Assembly (NCBI GenBank): GCA_026018925.1 | Contig: JAKSZU010000006.1 | Coordinates: 192,769,449-192,833,448 of the forward strand | DNA length: 64,000 bases | Direction of reading: 5' to 3' | DNA from: Tupaia tana | Taxonomy: Eukaryota; Chordata; Mammalia; Scandentia; Tupaiidae | Part shown: positions 30,830 to 41,434 of the stretch, piece by piece | Numbering within the stretch: the stretch's first letter is position 1 | How the letters are laid out: each line of letters opens with the position of its first letter | Position numbers and translations under genes: made by a program | The notes under the pieces: model-generated | The model's database searches: none | Seen by the model: only the letters and a program-made list of their open reading frames with translations | What the model was told of the DNA's origin: nothing

Positions 30830-31005
30830 GTGTGCTTTGTGAAAATTGGTATGAATTAATTTCATGTCATTTCACTTCTGTTTGTCTTGACTCCCTGGTA
30901 GTCTTTAAACTCCTTAATGTCAGAAACTGAGTTTTATAATTTGTCTCACAATATCTGACAGAATACTCTGCACAATGAAGATATAAATCTGTTTAGTGTC
31001 TTAAC
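30830..31005 (-). mobile_element. Probable L2 3' end fragment
   Basis: 'gactccctggtagtctttaaactccttaatgtcag' and 'ctgacagaatactctgcacaatg' follow the order of the L2 3' end as commonly seen ('...agctccatgagggcagggacc...' in less diverged copies). Low identity. Confidence 0.5.
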
Positions 31006-31756
31006 CTGAATTCTATAAATATGTTGACAAATACCATGCCATCATAGAAAATATTCAGTTTATTCTGTGTTCTAAGCATTTCGTTTTTAGTATAAGAGGT
31101 TGTTTTGATATTTTGTGTGTTAATTCACACTTCTCACTTTATAGAAAATTGCCTTTGGTTTCCAGGAAGCAAACATTACCAAGAAGATGGATCTTTTATT
31201 TTTTTTTGTTTCCGTTACGTGATCTGACTTCATGATGTAAATTTCCAGATGTGAATGTGTTTTCTTCAACATCTGTTTGTGAATCTTGATATTTGACTTT
31301 ATTTATGCTTCAAAGCCTTGGAATTAAGATGCATTTGATACATACTATGAACAGCTTTAATCAATCATGTATTTAAGCGTTGATAGGAGCATTTGGGACT
31401 TGCCTAGACGCTGAGACCTAGAAAAAAATTAATTTTGTGTTTCCTTTGTGATGTATTGCATAATCCCTAAAATTTTCATAAGACTTTTCTTTGATACATA
31501 GATTTATTCTTTGGCATTATGAAGGAATTTTCTTTTAAGTTTTATAACTTACTTGTCATGAAGAGAGGTATTTGCTTTCCTATGAGAGAAGAGTTTTTGA
31601 GTACAAAATTATTGATTCCTAGATTTTCATGTGAAATATTGAGAAATTTTAGTTACTTACCTTTCCTAATGTGGAAAACATTTTCATCAATATCATAGAA
31701 GTTCTATTTTAATGAAGTTGGAGCTTAGAAAAGCACAGATTATAAAATTTATCAAA
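31006..31756. other. No recognisable feature
   Basis: AT-rich, no nameable repeat or gene. Confidence 0.4.
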
Positions 31757-32185
31757 GTTAGTGTGTGTGTTTCCTATTCCTACTATAACAAATTACTTCT
31801 GAGTGGCTTGAAACAACATGAGTTTATTATCTCATAGTTTTGTGCATCAGAAGATCAAGACCTGTCTCACCAATGTAAAAATCAAGGTGTTGGCAAAATG
31901 TATTTCTTTCTGGAGGTTCTAGGGAAGGATTCGTTACCTTACGTTGTCCAGTTTTTAGTGCCCACCTACTATTCTTTGGTTTATGTTCTCCTCCCTCCAG
32001 ATCTAAATCCAGCAATGGTGGGATAAGACCCTGTCACTTTGCAGCTCATTAATCCTTTCTCTGTCCATTTCTCCTCTGTCTCTGACAACAGCTGGGAAAA
32101 GGTCTTCATTTTGAAAGACTTGTGTGAGTAAATTGGGTCTCCAAAACTCCAGGTCACCAGTAACAGTCTTTGTCCTCTAGAGGCT
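31757..32185 (-). mobile_element. MLT1-like LTR
   Basis: Antisense MaLR-type LTR: 'ctataacaaattacttctg', 'ttgaaacaacatgagtttattatctcatag', 'ggtgttggcaaaatg', 'tctgacaacagctggg'. The ends are decayed. Homologous in design to the split LTR at 12743. Confidence 0.65.
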
Positions 32186-32199
32186 TAATTTTCATATAG

Positions 32200-32457
32200 A
32201 GAATTGTTTGGTTTTTAGGTTTTTGCCATAGGGCACATGTGCTCTCCGAGAGCAAAAGTGAGAAATCATCCCTCGGTGTTGGGGGGGGGGGGGGTATGAG
32301 GGGGGAATGGCCATATTACAATCCCTTCTCCATTCCCCTGGGATGTGGGGTATGCAAACACACACACTCAGCATTTCAAGTCGCCAGATCCAGGAATCCA
32401 ACCACAGTCAGCCATGTGGGAGTCCAGCACCTTAACCGCTATGCCACCTGCCAGTTC
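32200..32457 (-). mobile_element. tSINE-L, old, with G14 tract
   Basis: Antisense copy: 'tttttgccatagggcacatgtgctc', then a G run at 32281-32294 where the palindrome normally sits, 'ccaggaatccaaccacagtcagcc', head end 'accgctatgccacctgcc'. The TSD is approximately 'catatagagaatt' and 'cacataggaattt'. Confidence 0.86.
32281..32294. repeat. G14 homopolymer
   Basis: An expanded G-tract replacing the SINE's normal six-base tract. With the adjacent 'gagggggg' it could support a quadruplex. Confidence 0.9.
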
Positions 32458-32608
32458 CCCACATAGGAATTTTTTAAACAATTATGATTTAGTGCACTAT
32501 AAAACCCCCATCTTCAATCTATATTGACTCTCAAGGACATATTAAATTTAGCCTTAAACCTGATCCCATTCCTTGAAGCCTTTTAAGACTCCCTTATCTG
32601 TAACTATG

Positions 32609-32875
32609 TTTTTTTTTTTTTTTTTTTTTTTGGAGAGGTTTTTTGCTATAGGGCGCGTGCGCTCGCCAGACAGACAGAGAGACAGAAAGCGAGAAATCAC
32701 CCCCCCAGGGGGGATGGTCACGCCGCAATCCCTTCTCCTCCATTCTCCTCTCGGGATCTTGGGCACGCACGCACACGCGCCCGGCGTGAGTTGTAAGCCA
32801 CCGGGTCCGAGACGCGAACCGCGGTCGACTACGTGGGAGTCCAGCGACATAGCCATTACGCTAACTGCTGGTTCC
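32609..32875 (-). mobile_element. tSINE-L type C, young
   Basis: Antisense. Apart from an 8-bp deletion in the CT tract and one extra G, it is essentially identical to the copy at 53338. B-box complement 'gacgcgaaccgcgg'. TSD ctgtaactatg(tttt) at 32598-32608 and 32876-32886. Among the youngest insertions in the window. Confidence 0.96.
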
Positions 32876-32890
32876 CTGTAACTATGTTTT

Positions 32891-33352
32891 GATAAGTTTC
32901 TGCTTGCAAATAGCTGAGAAGAGAAAGTATATTATTAAAGTAATGAGGTGGAAAATCTGTTTTCCAATCTTTGAATAGACAAAAGAATGTTTTTCTATGC
33001 CCAGAGGAAATTTTCAGTTTATAAATCAGGAAGTTAATTGAAGGTGTCAAAAGAATAAGTACAAATAAAGTAAACTCTTGTAAGTTGTTAAGATACTCTT
33101 ACGACATGCGTTTGCTTTTGCACTCATTGTTATTTATTTAGGTAGAGTTCATGCACATGCAGAGCTCTTCTCCATTGCCATTCATTATAATTTTCAGTAT
33201 AAATTGTGTGAAAAATTATTTTAACATTTGATCGTGTCTTTCACCCCACTCAACTTAGAATTTTACAAAGGTTTTGAATTAAGAGAATTTCTTTGGTGAC
33301 TCAATAACAGCATCAGTATATATCATGACATGTAAATATATATGTATATATG
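32891..33352. other. No recognisable feature
   Basis: AT-rich; no gene or nameable repeat. Confidence 0.4.
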
Positions 33353-33395
33353 AGAGGTGTTCAAAAGTTCATGGATGATGCATATTATGAAAAAC

Positions 33396-33660
33396 AACTG
33401 GACTATCCAGTGGTGTGGCGGTTAAGGCAGCTGGATCCCACATAACTGACTATACAGTTTGAGTTCTGGACCTGACACTTTGAGAAACACACCAAGTATA
33501 TGTGCCTGTCTGCTCAAAGTCTGGAAAGAAATGGAGGAGGAGGACTCCAATGTGACCATTCCCATGGGGGAGTGATTTCTTGCTTTCCTTCCCTCTCTCT
33601 CTCTCTGTCTCTCTCAAGTGAGTGCACATACTCTCTGGCATATTAAAAAAAGAATAAAAA
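33396..33660 (+). mobile_element. tSINE-L, older variant
   Basis: First insertion into MITE-1: 'tatccagtggtgtggcggttaagg', B-box-like 'agtttgagttctgg', CT-rich segment, 'gagtgcacatactctctggc', A-rich tail. No clear TSD. Confidence 0.82.
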
Positions 33661-33669
33661 ATATGCATG

Positions 33670-33925
33670 GGGGCCAGGCAATCGTGCAATGATAATGTTG
33701 TATTACTACTACACCATTCTGCAAGTTTGACCTACCTGGAATATTTCAGGTTTATGCCCAGACATTTCCCTGAACATGCCTGAATGTGAGTGCCCATGAT
33801 CCAGGACTGGTGGAAGCTGAGGGTAGATTGTGGCATTAGGAAACTGTTAGGAGTGACTATCTTGCTGTCTCACACTCTGTCTTATGCAAGGAAGAAAGAA
33901 AGGAATCAACTTTAAAACAAATAAC
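33670..33925 (+). mobile_element. tSINE-C
   Basis: Second insertion: 'gggggccaggcaatcgtgcaatg', body 'gcccatgatccaggactggtgg' and 'gggtagattgtggcattagg'. The TSD tatgcatg lies before (33662-33669) and just after the A-rich tail ('gtatgcatgaa'). Confidence 0.75.
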
Positions 33926-33968
33926 AATAACAAAGTATGCATGAATTTATAAAAATATTTTTGCACTA

Positions 33969-34232
33969 GGACCAGCAGATGGTGTAATGGTTACGTCGCT
34001 GAACTCCCATGTGGCCAGTCGTGGTTTGAGTCCCAAACTAGGCAGCTTGAAACATGCCAAGCATGTGTGCACGCATGCCCCAAATCCCAAGAGTAGAATG
34101 GAGGAGAAGGAATTGTGGCATAGCCATCCCCCTGGGGGGCGATTTCTTGCTTTCTGTCCCTCTGTCTCTCTCTCTCTGTGTCTCTAGTAAGCAACATGCC
34201 CTATAACAAAATCTCTAAATAATAAAAAATTG
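33969..34232 (+). mobile_element. tSINE-L, older variant
   Basis: Third insertion: 'ggaccagcagatggtgtaatgg', B-box-like 'ggtttgagtccc', palindrome 'catccccctggggggcg', end 'catgccctataacaaaatctc'. 'ttgca' is repeated on both sides. Confidence 0.88.
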
Positions 34233-34282
34233 CAGCAAAATAAACTCACTTTAATTTCATTTTCTATGAACTTTTTAAAGAC

Positions 34283-35089
34283 TGTATGTGTGTGAACACT
34301 CAATCACCCACACCCTGGAGACTGGGTTAAGAGAAGTTTGACTAGCCAGAAAATGATTGAAAATTATTTTAATATTTATAATTTTCCTTTTGTTGTTCAA
34401 GTTCCTGACTTAGAACTTAAGCCTAATTGATTTAAATGAAGGTCCAGTGCATTTATTATTCCAGAATTTCTTTGCAGGAGATCCTTAGAAACTTCATGCA
34501 AATACCAAAACAAGATACTGTACATTTTATCTCTGCTCAAAGACTTTTTGGTAGACATCTGCCTACAGTTCTAAAGATGGACTTAACACTAACAGCCCAA
34601 AGAAAACTACAAGAAAAAAAGAGAAAATAAAATCAATGGAAGAAGCCAGGTAAAAGGTCAATGTCTAACCTCAAGCCCCATGACATTCAAAGTTTACTTC
34701 AGCTGTAAACTTTACTTTTGTTTCTCCTGGCACAAGTCAAGTCTTTTCAAAATCTGTAGGAGAGCTCAGTAGATAAGTACGAGTGCCAGCACTAGTCAAA
34801 ATGTCCTTACAATGTGGAAGACAGGCAGACTAGCATGAGTGACTTCAAAGATGGAACCTTATAATCTAGTCCTTCCTCTTTCTGTTTCTTGCATAATCTC
34901 TTTTGTCAGTCCTCAAATTGCTCACTCACACTATATGCTATGTAATACACTCATACTACATGGCATATGCATATACTATATGTACCATATACATCCTGTA
35001 TAAAAACAATAGGAATTATGATACTTTAAAATGTAGAACTCTTCAGGAATAAAACAGATTATGATAAGTAACCCTATTTTATCATAATA
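34283..35089. other. No recognisable feature
   Basis: No gene. A stretch near 34755-34800 ('gagctcagtagataagtacgagtgcc') is faintly tRNA/SINE-head-like but lacks a B box and tail. Confidence 0.4.
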
Positions 35090-35310
35090 ACTATGATAAA
35101 GCATCATATTTGTATGAGGTGTTAGATTATGCACTCGACATTATCTAATTTAGTTTTCTCAAAAATGCTTTAAGAAGCCATTAATTTTGATTACATTACA
35201 AAGGAGGAATCCAAGGCAAATTCTAGACCAGAGAGCTAGAAAAGGCAGAGCCCAAACTTAATCAGGCTTATCTAACTCCAAAACCTTTTCCCTTATACGT
35301 TAATCAGTAT
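35090..35310 (+). mobile_element. MIR fragment
   Basis: 'gaggtgttagattatgcactcgacattatctaatttag', then 'caaaggaggaatccaaggc' and 'agctagaaaaggcagagccc' follow the MIR core order. Diverged. Confidence 0.65.
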
Positions 35311-35835
35311 GGTACCACTTAACAGTAAACTCCTAATAATACGTTCTTCCCAGTTCCACTTTCAGGTCATCTGGAACACCTCTCAAATCCTAGCTCCTGT
35401 CATTTTAATCTTTCAATTTATTATCTTGTCAATACTAAACTTATAGGTCAAAATCATTTCATGTAGACCAGCTTCTAGTGAATCTGAGAAAGTGGGTGAG
35501 AAGGAACTTTCTAGTTAAATATAAGTGAATACATGTGTGCTCTCTTCCCTTCAAAACAATTGGTAAGGAATAGCAGTGTATAGACTAGAAAGGGCAAAAG
35601 AAATGGGAGATGGTGGCACATGAGAGATGTTAACAAAATTCTGAAGATGCAAAGCTGATGGGTAAATGATAAATGATTTACACAAAGAAGAAAAAGTGGA
35701 AATCTGAGTTTTTGTAGAGAGAGTTGCCAGATGGCACAAGTGGATAAATGTTGTAGAGCTGTAACATTTAGAAATTGAAGGCATCAAGTAACCAGGAAGG
35801 TAGAAAGTATTTGAAAGTCTGCTTAAGAAGCAGTT
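35311..35835. other. No recognisable feature
   Basis: Unassigned; the antisense ORF at 35551-35847 is not a known family. Confidence 0.4.
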
Positions 35836-36100
35836 AGGGGCCAGCACGTTGGCTGGTAGTTACATGAGCTGGCTCCAACATGACCGAATGCATTGTTCAA
35901 GTCCCAGATCTGGCAGCTTGAGAGACACCCAGGGTGCATATGTGTGTGTGTGTCTCCTAACAAGGAGAAATGGAGAAGGGATTGAGCCATGACCATTCCC
36001 ATGGGATGCCCTTTCTTGCTATCCCTCTCTCTCCCTCCCTCTCTCTCTCTCTGTCTCTCTCTCCAGTGAGCACATATGCCCTATGCAAAATTTAAAAAAA
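35836..36100 (+). mobile_element. tSINE-L, old variant
   Basis: 'ggggccagcacgttggctggtagttac', B-box-like 'tgttcaagtcccag', 'gcatatgtgtgtgtgtgtc', body 'ggagaaatggagaagggattg', CT-rich, 'gagcacatatgccctatgc'. The palindrome is reduced to 'cattcccatgggatg'. Confidence 0.85.
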
Positions 36101-36692
36101 GAAATTAAACTAGACTTGAAGATACATACTGAAAACTTGATGATTAACAAATTATACTGAACAAACAATAAGATCTCAATCTTCTTCCTAGCTTCTGGAA
36201 CACTGACAGTTAAGAGTATGTCATCCATTAAGCACATTCTTTAATTAAAGGTTGGAACAGTACTTTCTAGGGAAGCAGACCAGTCTAAAAGGACAATTCC
36301 TTGGATTTTAAAATTTGGGTGTCCAAAAATGAGTGGAACATCTGTGTCCCCACTAATGACATCAGCCATAACTTCCAATCAATATGTCTCACCCCTGAAC
36401 ATAAAAGCATTCAGCCATCATTTTGGTGCCTCATTCTTAAATATAAATGAATACCCAATGATTACCAGATTTTTAAGACAGCCCTTTGAACTGAAAGACA
36501 CATCCATACACATATCTGAGGAAACAGAGACAATGTTAAGAACAGGAATACTTTAGAATATCTGTAATAACTTTAAAGAAGGAAGACATTATCACATCCT
36601 AGCAACAAGACAGCATACTACTACTAAATATTTATCAGAGCTGGACTCTGTGGTACCAGTAGTCATACATTACTTAAAAGAAGCTGGAACTT
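36101..36692. other. No recognisable feature
   Basis: Unassigned sequence without a supported gene. Confidence 0.4.
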
Positions 36693-37000
36693 GGGGCCAG
36701 CAGGTGTCATGGTGGTTAAGCCACTAGGCTCCCACAAGGCCAACCATGGTACAAGTACTGAACCTGGTGGCTTGAAAATCACACTGGGTGCATGTGCTTG
36801 TGTGCCCATGATCCCAAGAGGAGAATGCAGGAAAAGGGATTGCAGCATGGCCATCCCCTTAGAGGGGTGATTTTCCATTTTCTCTCTCTCTCTCTCTCTC
36901 TCTCACTCTCTCTCTCTCTCTCCCTCCCTCTCTCCCTCTCTCTCTAGTGAGGGCATGTGCCCTATGGCAAAAGCCTTAGCGGAAAGAAAAAAAAAAAAAA
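36693..37000 (+). mobile_element. tSINE-L/S intermediate with long CT tract
   Basis: 'ggggccagcaggtgtcatggtggttaag' head, B-box-like 'ggtacaagtactg', tSINE-L body, an extended (CT)n of about 70 bp, and an 18-nt A run followed by (GAA)n. Confidence 0.88.
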
Positions 37001-37069
37001 AAAGAAGAAGAAGATGCTATAAGATGCTATATCTTACATAGCACCTGAGTTCAGCTTCAGAGAAAAATG

Positions 37070-37215
37070 AGCACCCTCCATAGGATTTGATCACACCACA
37101 ATTCCATCCAAATGATCCAAATGATCTTGACATTCAAGTGTGTGCCTGGTGCATTTCAAGCTGATGGAGATGGGACCTGAACTGTGGTCACCATGTGGGA
37201 TGTAGTTTCTCTTGA
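37070..37215 (-). mobile_element. Degraded tSINE remnant
   Basis: 'cttgacattcaagtgtgtgcctggtgcatttcaag' and 'gggacctgaactgtggtcaccatgtgg' correspond to the antisense head and proximal body. The rest is lost. Confidence 0.55.
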
Positions 37216-37630
37216 GTTTACCATGGAGCCAGTCTAAAAGAAAAGTAAAATGTAAACATTTAGAAGTATTTTTTTGTACTAGAATGTCAGAAGAAAGCAT
37301 GGAGTGTATTCAGAACAGATATTGACTAGGAAAGAAATTATGATAATATTCATGTATTAGTCTATAGGGGCCAATATTTGGTTAATTTTATTTCCAGAAA
37401 TAAAAAAATAAATACAACAGACAGTAAGAAACAATTTATGAAATTATTTAATGAAAGACATGAGTCTCTATATTGGGTTCATAAATTCCAACAAGGAAAA
37501 AGAGACTCATGCCAGGCATATTAAGAAATTTCAGATACCTGAAGACAATGAGAAGATTCTAAATACTTATAGAGAGAATAAACAACAACAAAAAGATCAC
37601 AGGTATGTAGGATTTAGAATGTTGCAGATG
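37216..37630. other. No recognisable feature
   Basis: Unassigned. Confidence 0.4.
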
Positions 37631-37838
37631 TCTTTTTTTTTTTTAAGTATTTTTTCTTTCATGAAAGAAGGAGAGAGAGAAAGAGACGCCCTTAACAGGC
37701 CTCATTACACTGCAGTCCCACCCTTCTCCTGCCTTCCAGCCAACCAGGATGACAGATGTATCTGAAGGCACACCTTGCACATTTAGGTTGACCTGGGATT
37801 TAAAACCAAGGCCTTACTATTTGACTCCAGCACTGTGC
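37631..37838 (-). mobile_element. tSINE-C, old
   Basis: Antisense: T tail, 'gaaggagagagagaaagagacgcccttaacagg', 'ttccagccaaccaggatgac'. Aligns with the antisense copy at 43282 ('gagagaaagacaggcaccccaacaggg'). Confidence 0.6.
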
Positions 37839-38563
37839 AGCACCTACTTCCTTTTATGTATTTATTTATTAAAAAAAATTTTTTTTTGAGAGAGATTTTT
37901 GTGATAGGGTGCATGCCCTTGCTGGAAAGACAGGCAGAAAGTGAGAAGTCACCCCCTAGAGGGGATGTCCACGCCTCAATCCCTTCTCCTCCATTCCCCT
38001 CTCAGGATTTATTTTTAAATTTTTTTTTTAAATTTACAGTCACTCACTACATATCAATACAGTATACAAAATGAGATTTTTCCATACAGAATACACTGTA
38101 TATTGGCTCAATCAAGGAAATCACCATACATGTTATTATCAACAAATAATTTTCTATTTCTTCTTTCTTACATATTTTGCTTTCTCCCACCCCCTTGATT
38201 CCCTACCTCTCACCCTCTGCCAATTCCCACACTGTCTCTGGTAGCTACAGTTGTTTTCCATTCCTTTTTTTCACATTTTATTAATTCACTAAAGATCTTA
38301 ATTGAAAAACTTTCACTAGCAAACACAGCTAATATATACATATCTGTGAACACATATCTGACTTTAGGCATAAACCTCAGTGAGTAAAGTGAACATACTA
38401 TAAAGTAGCACCTAGCTGGGGCTATATAACTTACTGCACTCATTAAATAGGTATTAATAGTTATTATTAAATGCATTTTTTAATTTCAAGAAAAGCCGTT
38501 TTAGCTTTAATAGACCAAAATTTAAAAAATGCTAAGAGAAATTTGCTTAAGACTTAAAGCCAG

Positions 38564-38845
38564 GGAACCAGCAGTTAGCATAATGGCTATGTTGCTGAAC
38601 TCCCATGTAGCTGACCGCAGTTCGAGTCCCAGACCTGGTGGCTTAAACTCACTCCGGGCATGTGTGCGTGCATGCCCAAGATCCCGGGAGGAGAATAGAG
38701 GAGAAGGGATTGCAGCATGGCCACCCCCCTGGGGGGTGATTTCTTGCTTTCTATCTCTCTGTCTCTCTCTGTCTTTCTGACGAGCACATGCACCCTATAG
38801 CAAAAACCTCTCTGCCCCCCTCCCAAAAAAAAAAAAAAAAAAAAA
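38564..38845 (+). mobile_element. tSINE-L nested in HAL1-like element 1
   Basis: Begins ggaaccagcagttagcataatgg, B box GTTCGAGTC, long A tail. TSD acttaaagccag at 38552-38563 and 38846-38857. It mixes the 'gggaacc' start of type C with an otherwise type A head. Confidence 0.94.
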
Positions 38846-40669
38846 ACTTAAAGCCAGGAAAAAGGTTAGGATTCAATTCAAACATAAGTAGATGAACCTA
38901 CAACAGTTCAAGAGGACAAAAATCCTTAAATATTTAAATAAAAGCATTCAAGAAAATCAGTAATGTTTTAGCCTAAAGTCAAAAAATTCTGTTTAACTAG
39001 TTCAGTCTCATGTAATTAATCTCTTCTATTGAATTTGCAGTGTTACTGTGGTCTGATCTTTCATGTAACCTCCGGAAGTTAATATTCAACTCCAGATTTG
39101 TCCCTACCGTTAGGTTGGCCATTCTTTTGTTGTTTTTTGCACTCTTATTTCTGTGTGTCCTACTTTAGTTTTCCTGGTATAGCACTCCCTTGGGCACTTC
39201 TTCGAGAGCTGATCTGGTGTTGGTAAATTCTTTTAAGTTTTGTTTATCTGAGAATGTCTGTCTTTTTTTCCCACATGAAAGATAATCTTGCTGGGTATAG
39301 TAAGTATTCTTGGTTGAAATTGTTTTTCACTTAACACTTTGAATATATTTTCCCATTCTTTCCTTGTTTGCATTGTTTCTAGGGAGAGGTCTGACCTTAG
39401 CCTGATGGGATATCCTTTGAAAGTAACTTGATGTTTGTCTCTTTCTAAATTTAGTATCTTGTCTCTGTCTGTGGTTTTGGTCAATCTGGCTATGATGTGC
39501 CTTGGAGAAAATCTTCTTGGATTGATTCTATGTGGGATCCTTTGTATTTCTTGGGTCTGGATATTTGAGTGCCTCTCTAGGTTTGGAAAGTTTTCTTCCA
39601 GTATTACATGGAATAGATTATCAACACCCTTATTAGTTTCTTCACCTTCTGGAATATCAATGATCTGGATGTTTGGGAGTTTAATGGTATCTAATATTAC
39701 TCGTATGTTATTTTTGGGTTATTTTCTCAGGTTTTTTTTGGTGAATTTTTCTAGGTCAGAGGTTCTGTCTTCTACATCTGAGATTCAATCTTCTGCATGA
39801 TCTAATCTGCTTTTCATATTTTCAAGGGAGGTTTTGATTTTCTGTATTACAGTCTTCATCTCTAACAATTCCATTTGGTTCTTTTTTATGATGTGTATCT
39901 CCTCTTTCAAATTATGCAAGAACTTCCTCACTTCCAGGAACTCATTGTCTCTTTTCTCTCACATTTTCTGGAGTTTGTTGTCTCTCTGCCATTGCATCTC
40001 TGTTAGCTTTGTCTCTATTGAATATTCTAAATTCTTTATCTGACATTTCCACAAGTTCCATTGTATTGTCTGTGGAAGATAAGGAGTTATTCTTTTTCCT
40101 TGAGGAAGAGAGATTTTCTTGTTTCCTCATATTTCTTGTGCATTTGCAGTGGTTTCTGGTCATTTGATGGATTATATGATTTTTCCTAGTTGAGCATTCA
40201 GAGGAATGCAGGAGGAGGTGACCTGCAGTCTCTAAACAATACCGTTTTTCTCTCTTTGTGCAGCTGATTCTTTGGAAATTGAGGATTAATCTGACCCTAA
40301 AAGTAATCAGATATTTGACTAATGGGCACCTAGACATGTATAGAAAATTAGAGGCTAAGCAGAAAAGTGAGAAAGGTAAAAAGAAAAGAAAAGGAAAGAG
40401 AAGAAAAGAAGAGAGAGAGAGAGAGAGAGAGAGAAAGGCAGAAACAATAAAAAAAAAATTGAGCAGAAAATGAAAACTGTGTGGTGCACTAGGCCACTCA
40501 GAACTCAAAACTCCTGATTGGCTTGTCCTATGGGGGCATTGGGAAAGGTAAGAATTAGCAAGACAATAGAGTTGCAGAGAGCTAAGAAATTTAGAACTTT
40601 AAAAAAATAATGAAATAAAAATGAAAAGAGAGGGACAGAGAGAGACAGAATAAATAGTGTGTTATAACC

Positions 40670-40858
40670 TGGCTCCTGGCTAGCTCTGGGAGGTAGGAGG
40701 GTGAAGTCTGGGCAGAAGGTCTTCAGTGGTCCTCATCCCTGAATGGGGCCACTCAGAACTCAGATATAGATGGCTACTGATTGGCCTGTCCTGGTTCCTG
40801 GCTAGATCTGGGGGCAAGAGGGTGAAATCAGGGCAAAAGGTCTTTGGTGGCCCTAATC
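40670..40858 (-). repeat. Tandem monomers in HAL1-like 5' UTR
   Basis: 'ctcctggctagctctggg...gggtgaagtctgggcagaagg' and 'ttcctggctagatctggg...gggtgaaatcagggcaaaagg' are offset by about 120 bp. Monomeric 5' UTR repeats are known from some L1 lineages and carry promoter activity there. Confidence 0.8.
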
Positions 40859-41065
40859 CCCCTCTCAGAATTTTGGGCATGCAAGCACATGCACCTGGCA
40901 TGAGTTTCAAGTCACCTGGTTGGTGACTCAAACTGTGGTCAACTCTGTAGGAGTCCAGCAATATAACCATTACACCATTTGCTGGTCTCATAGCACCTAC
41001 TTCCTGTGCCAGCTGAGCTGGGGTAGACACAGATGTCTTAGTAAAATAGAAATTTGAAAATTATG

Positions 41066-41208
41066 GGACCAGCAGATGGTGTAATGGTTACGTTGCTGGA
41101 CTCTCACCTATTGGCCATGGTTTGAGTCCTGGACCTGGCAGCCTAAAACAGGCTGGGCACATGTGCATGCATGTCCAAAATCCCAAGAGGAGAATGGAAG
41201 GTCAGGGA
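41066..41208 (+). mobile_element. tSINE-L, 3'-truncated
   Basis: Intact 5' head ('gggaccagcagatggtgtaatgg', B-box-like 'ggtttgagtcc') and proximal body up to 'ccaagaggagaatggaagg', then abrupt loss. The CT-rich half and the A tail are missing. Confidence 0.82.
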
Positions 41209-41434
41209 TTCAGATATTGAATGGCTACCTGAAACTCAATTACTCCTTCTTCACTGTATTAGGAGAATTATTAATACTTCCTTATGGCTTCCTACATCCA
41301 CCACCACGCTCTTTCAGGTCTACTCTTCTTTGGAAAGTACAAGAAATGTTTGTTTCAATACATCTTACACATCAACTATATTTTCTCATTTTCAGACCGT
41401 TATATTTTATTTATATAAAAATATTTTCTTTGCT

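Larger units (their letters stand above)
33354..34282 (-). mobile_element. MITE-1 split by three SINEs
   Basis: The element survives as four pieces: 33354-33395 ('gaggtgttcaaaagttcatgg', 'catattatgaaaaac'), about 33661-33669 ('atatgcatg'), 33926-33968 ('tatgcatgaatttataaaaatatttttgcac') and 34233-34282 ('gcaaaataaactcactttaatttc', 'tatgaactttttaaagact'). Joined, they follow the antisense order of the MITE-1 copies at 56150 and 59735. Confidence 0.75.
38011..40858 (-). mobile_element. HAL1-like element 1 (L1-derived, ORF1 only)
   Basis: From right to left on the minus strand: a 5' UTR with tandem repeats (40500-40858), ORF1 remnants (about 39000-40120), then directly a 3' UTR shared with local L1s (38011-38250), with no ORF2. 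Stretches of the ORF1 protein remain: an N-terminal EMSDKEFRIF segment (near 40030), and a C-terminal part with FKGYPIRLRSDLS and QPRI (39233-39484). Stops interrupt the frame. A 15-bp TSD with one mismatch (37996-38010 and 40859-40873) shows that it integrated complete. After subtracting the nested SINE it is about 2.55 kb. HAL1 elements are known non-autonomous L1 derivatives; calling this one HAL1 rests on its structure. Confidence 0.82.
37853..40991 (-). mobile_element. tSINE-L split by a HAL1-like element
   Basis: The 3' half (antisense) is 37853-38010 and the 5' half 40874-40991. The 14-bp TSD agcacctacttcct at 37839-37852 and 40992-41005 proves they are one insertion. The body breaks at 'cccctctcaggattt'. 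B-box complement 'gactcaaactgtgg'. Confidence 0.9.

Noticed and set aside
23842..33925. tSINE-C as a 7SL-derived SINE
   Set aside because: The 'gctgaggctgg' stretch looks 7SL-like, but aligning the four copies shows that the body fits the tSINE-L body better and lacks the other 7SL landmarks.
39233..39484. Functional ORF1 protein
   Set aside because: It is an 83-codon remnant of L1 ORF1 C-terminal sequence. Stops and frameshifts separate it from the N-terminal part.
40258..40508. ORFs in both directions around 40260-40508
   Set aside because: These frames run through the 5' UTR of the HAL1-like element and a simple GA-rich repeat. Only the MSDKEFRIF part on the minus strand (near 40030) is real ORF1-derived sequence.
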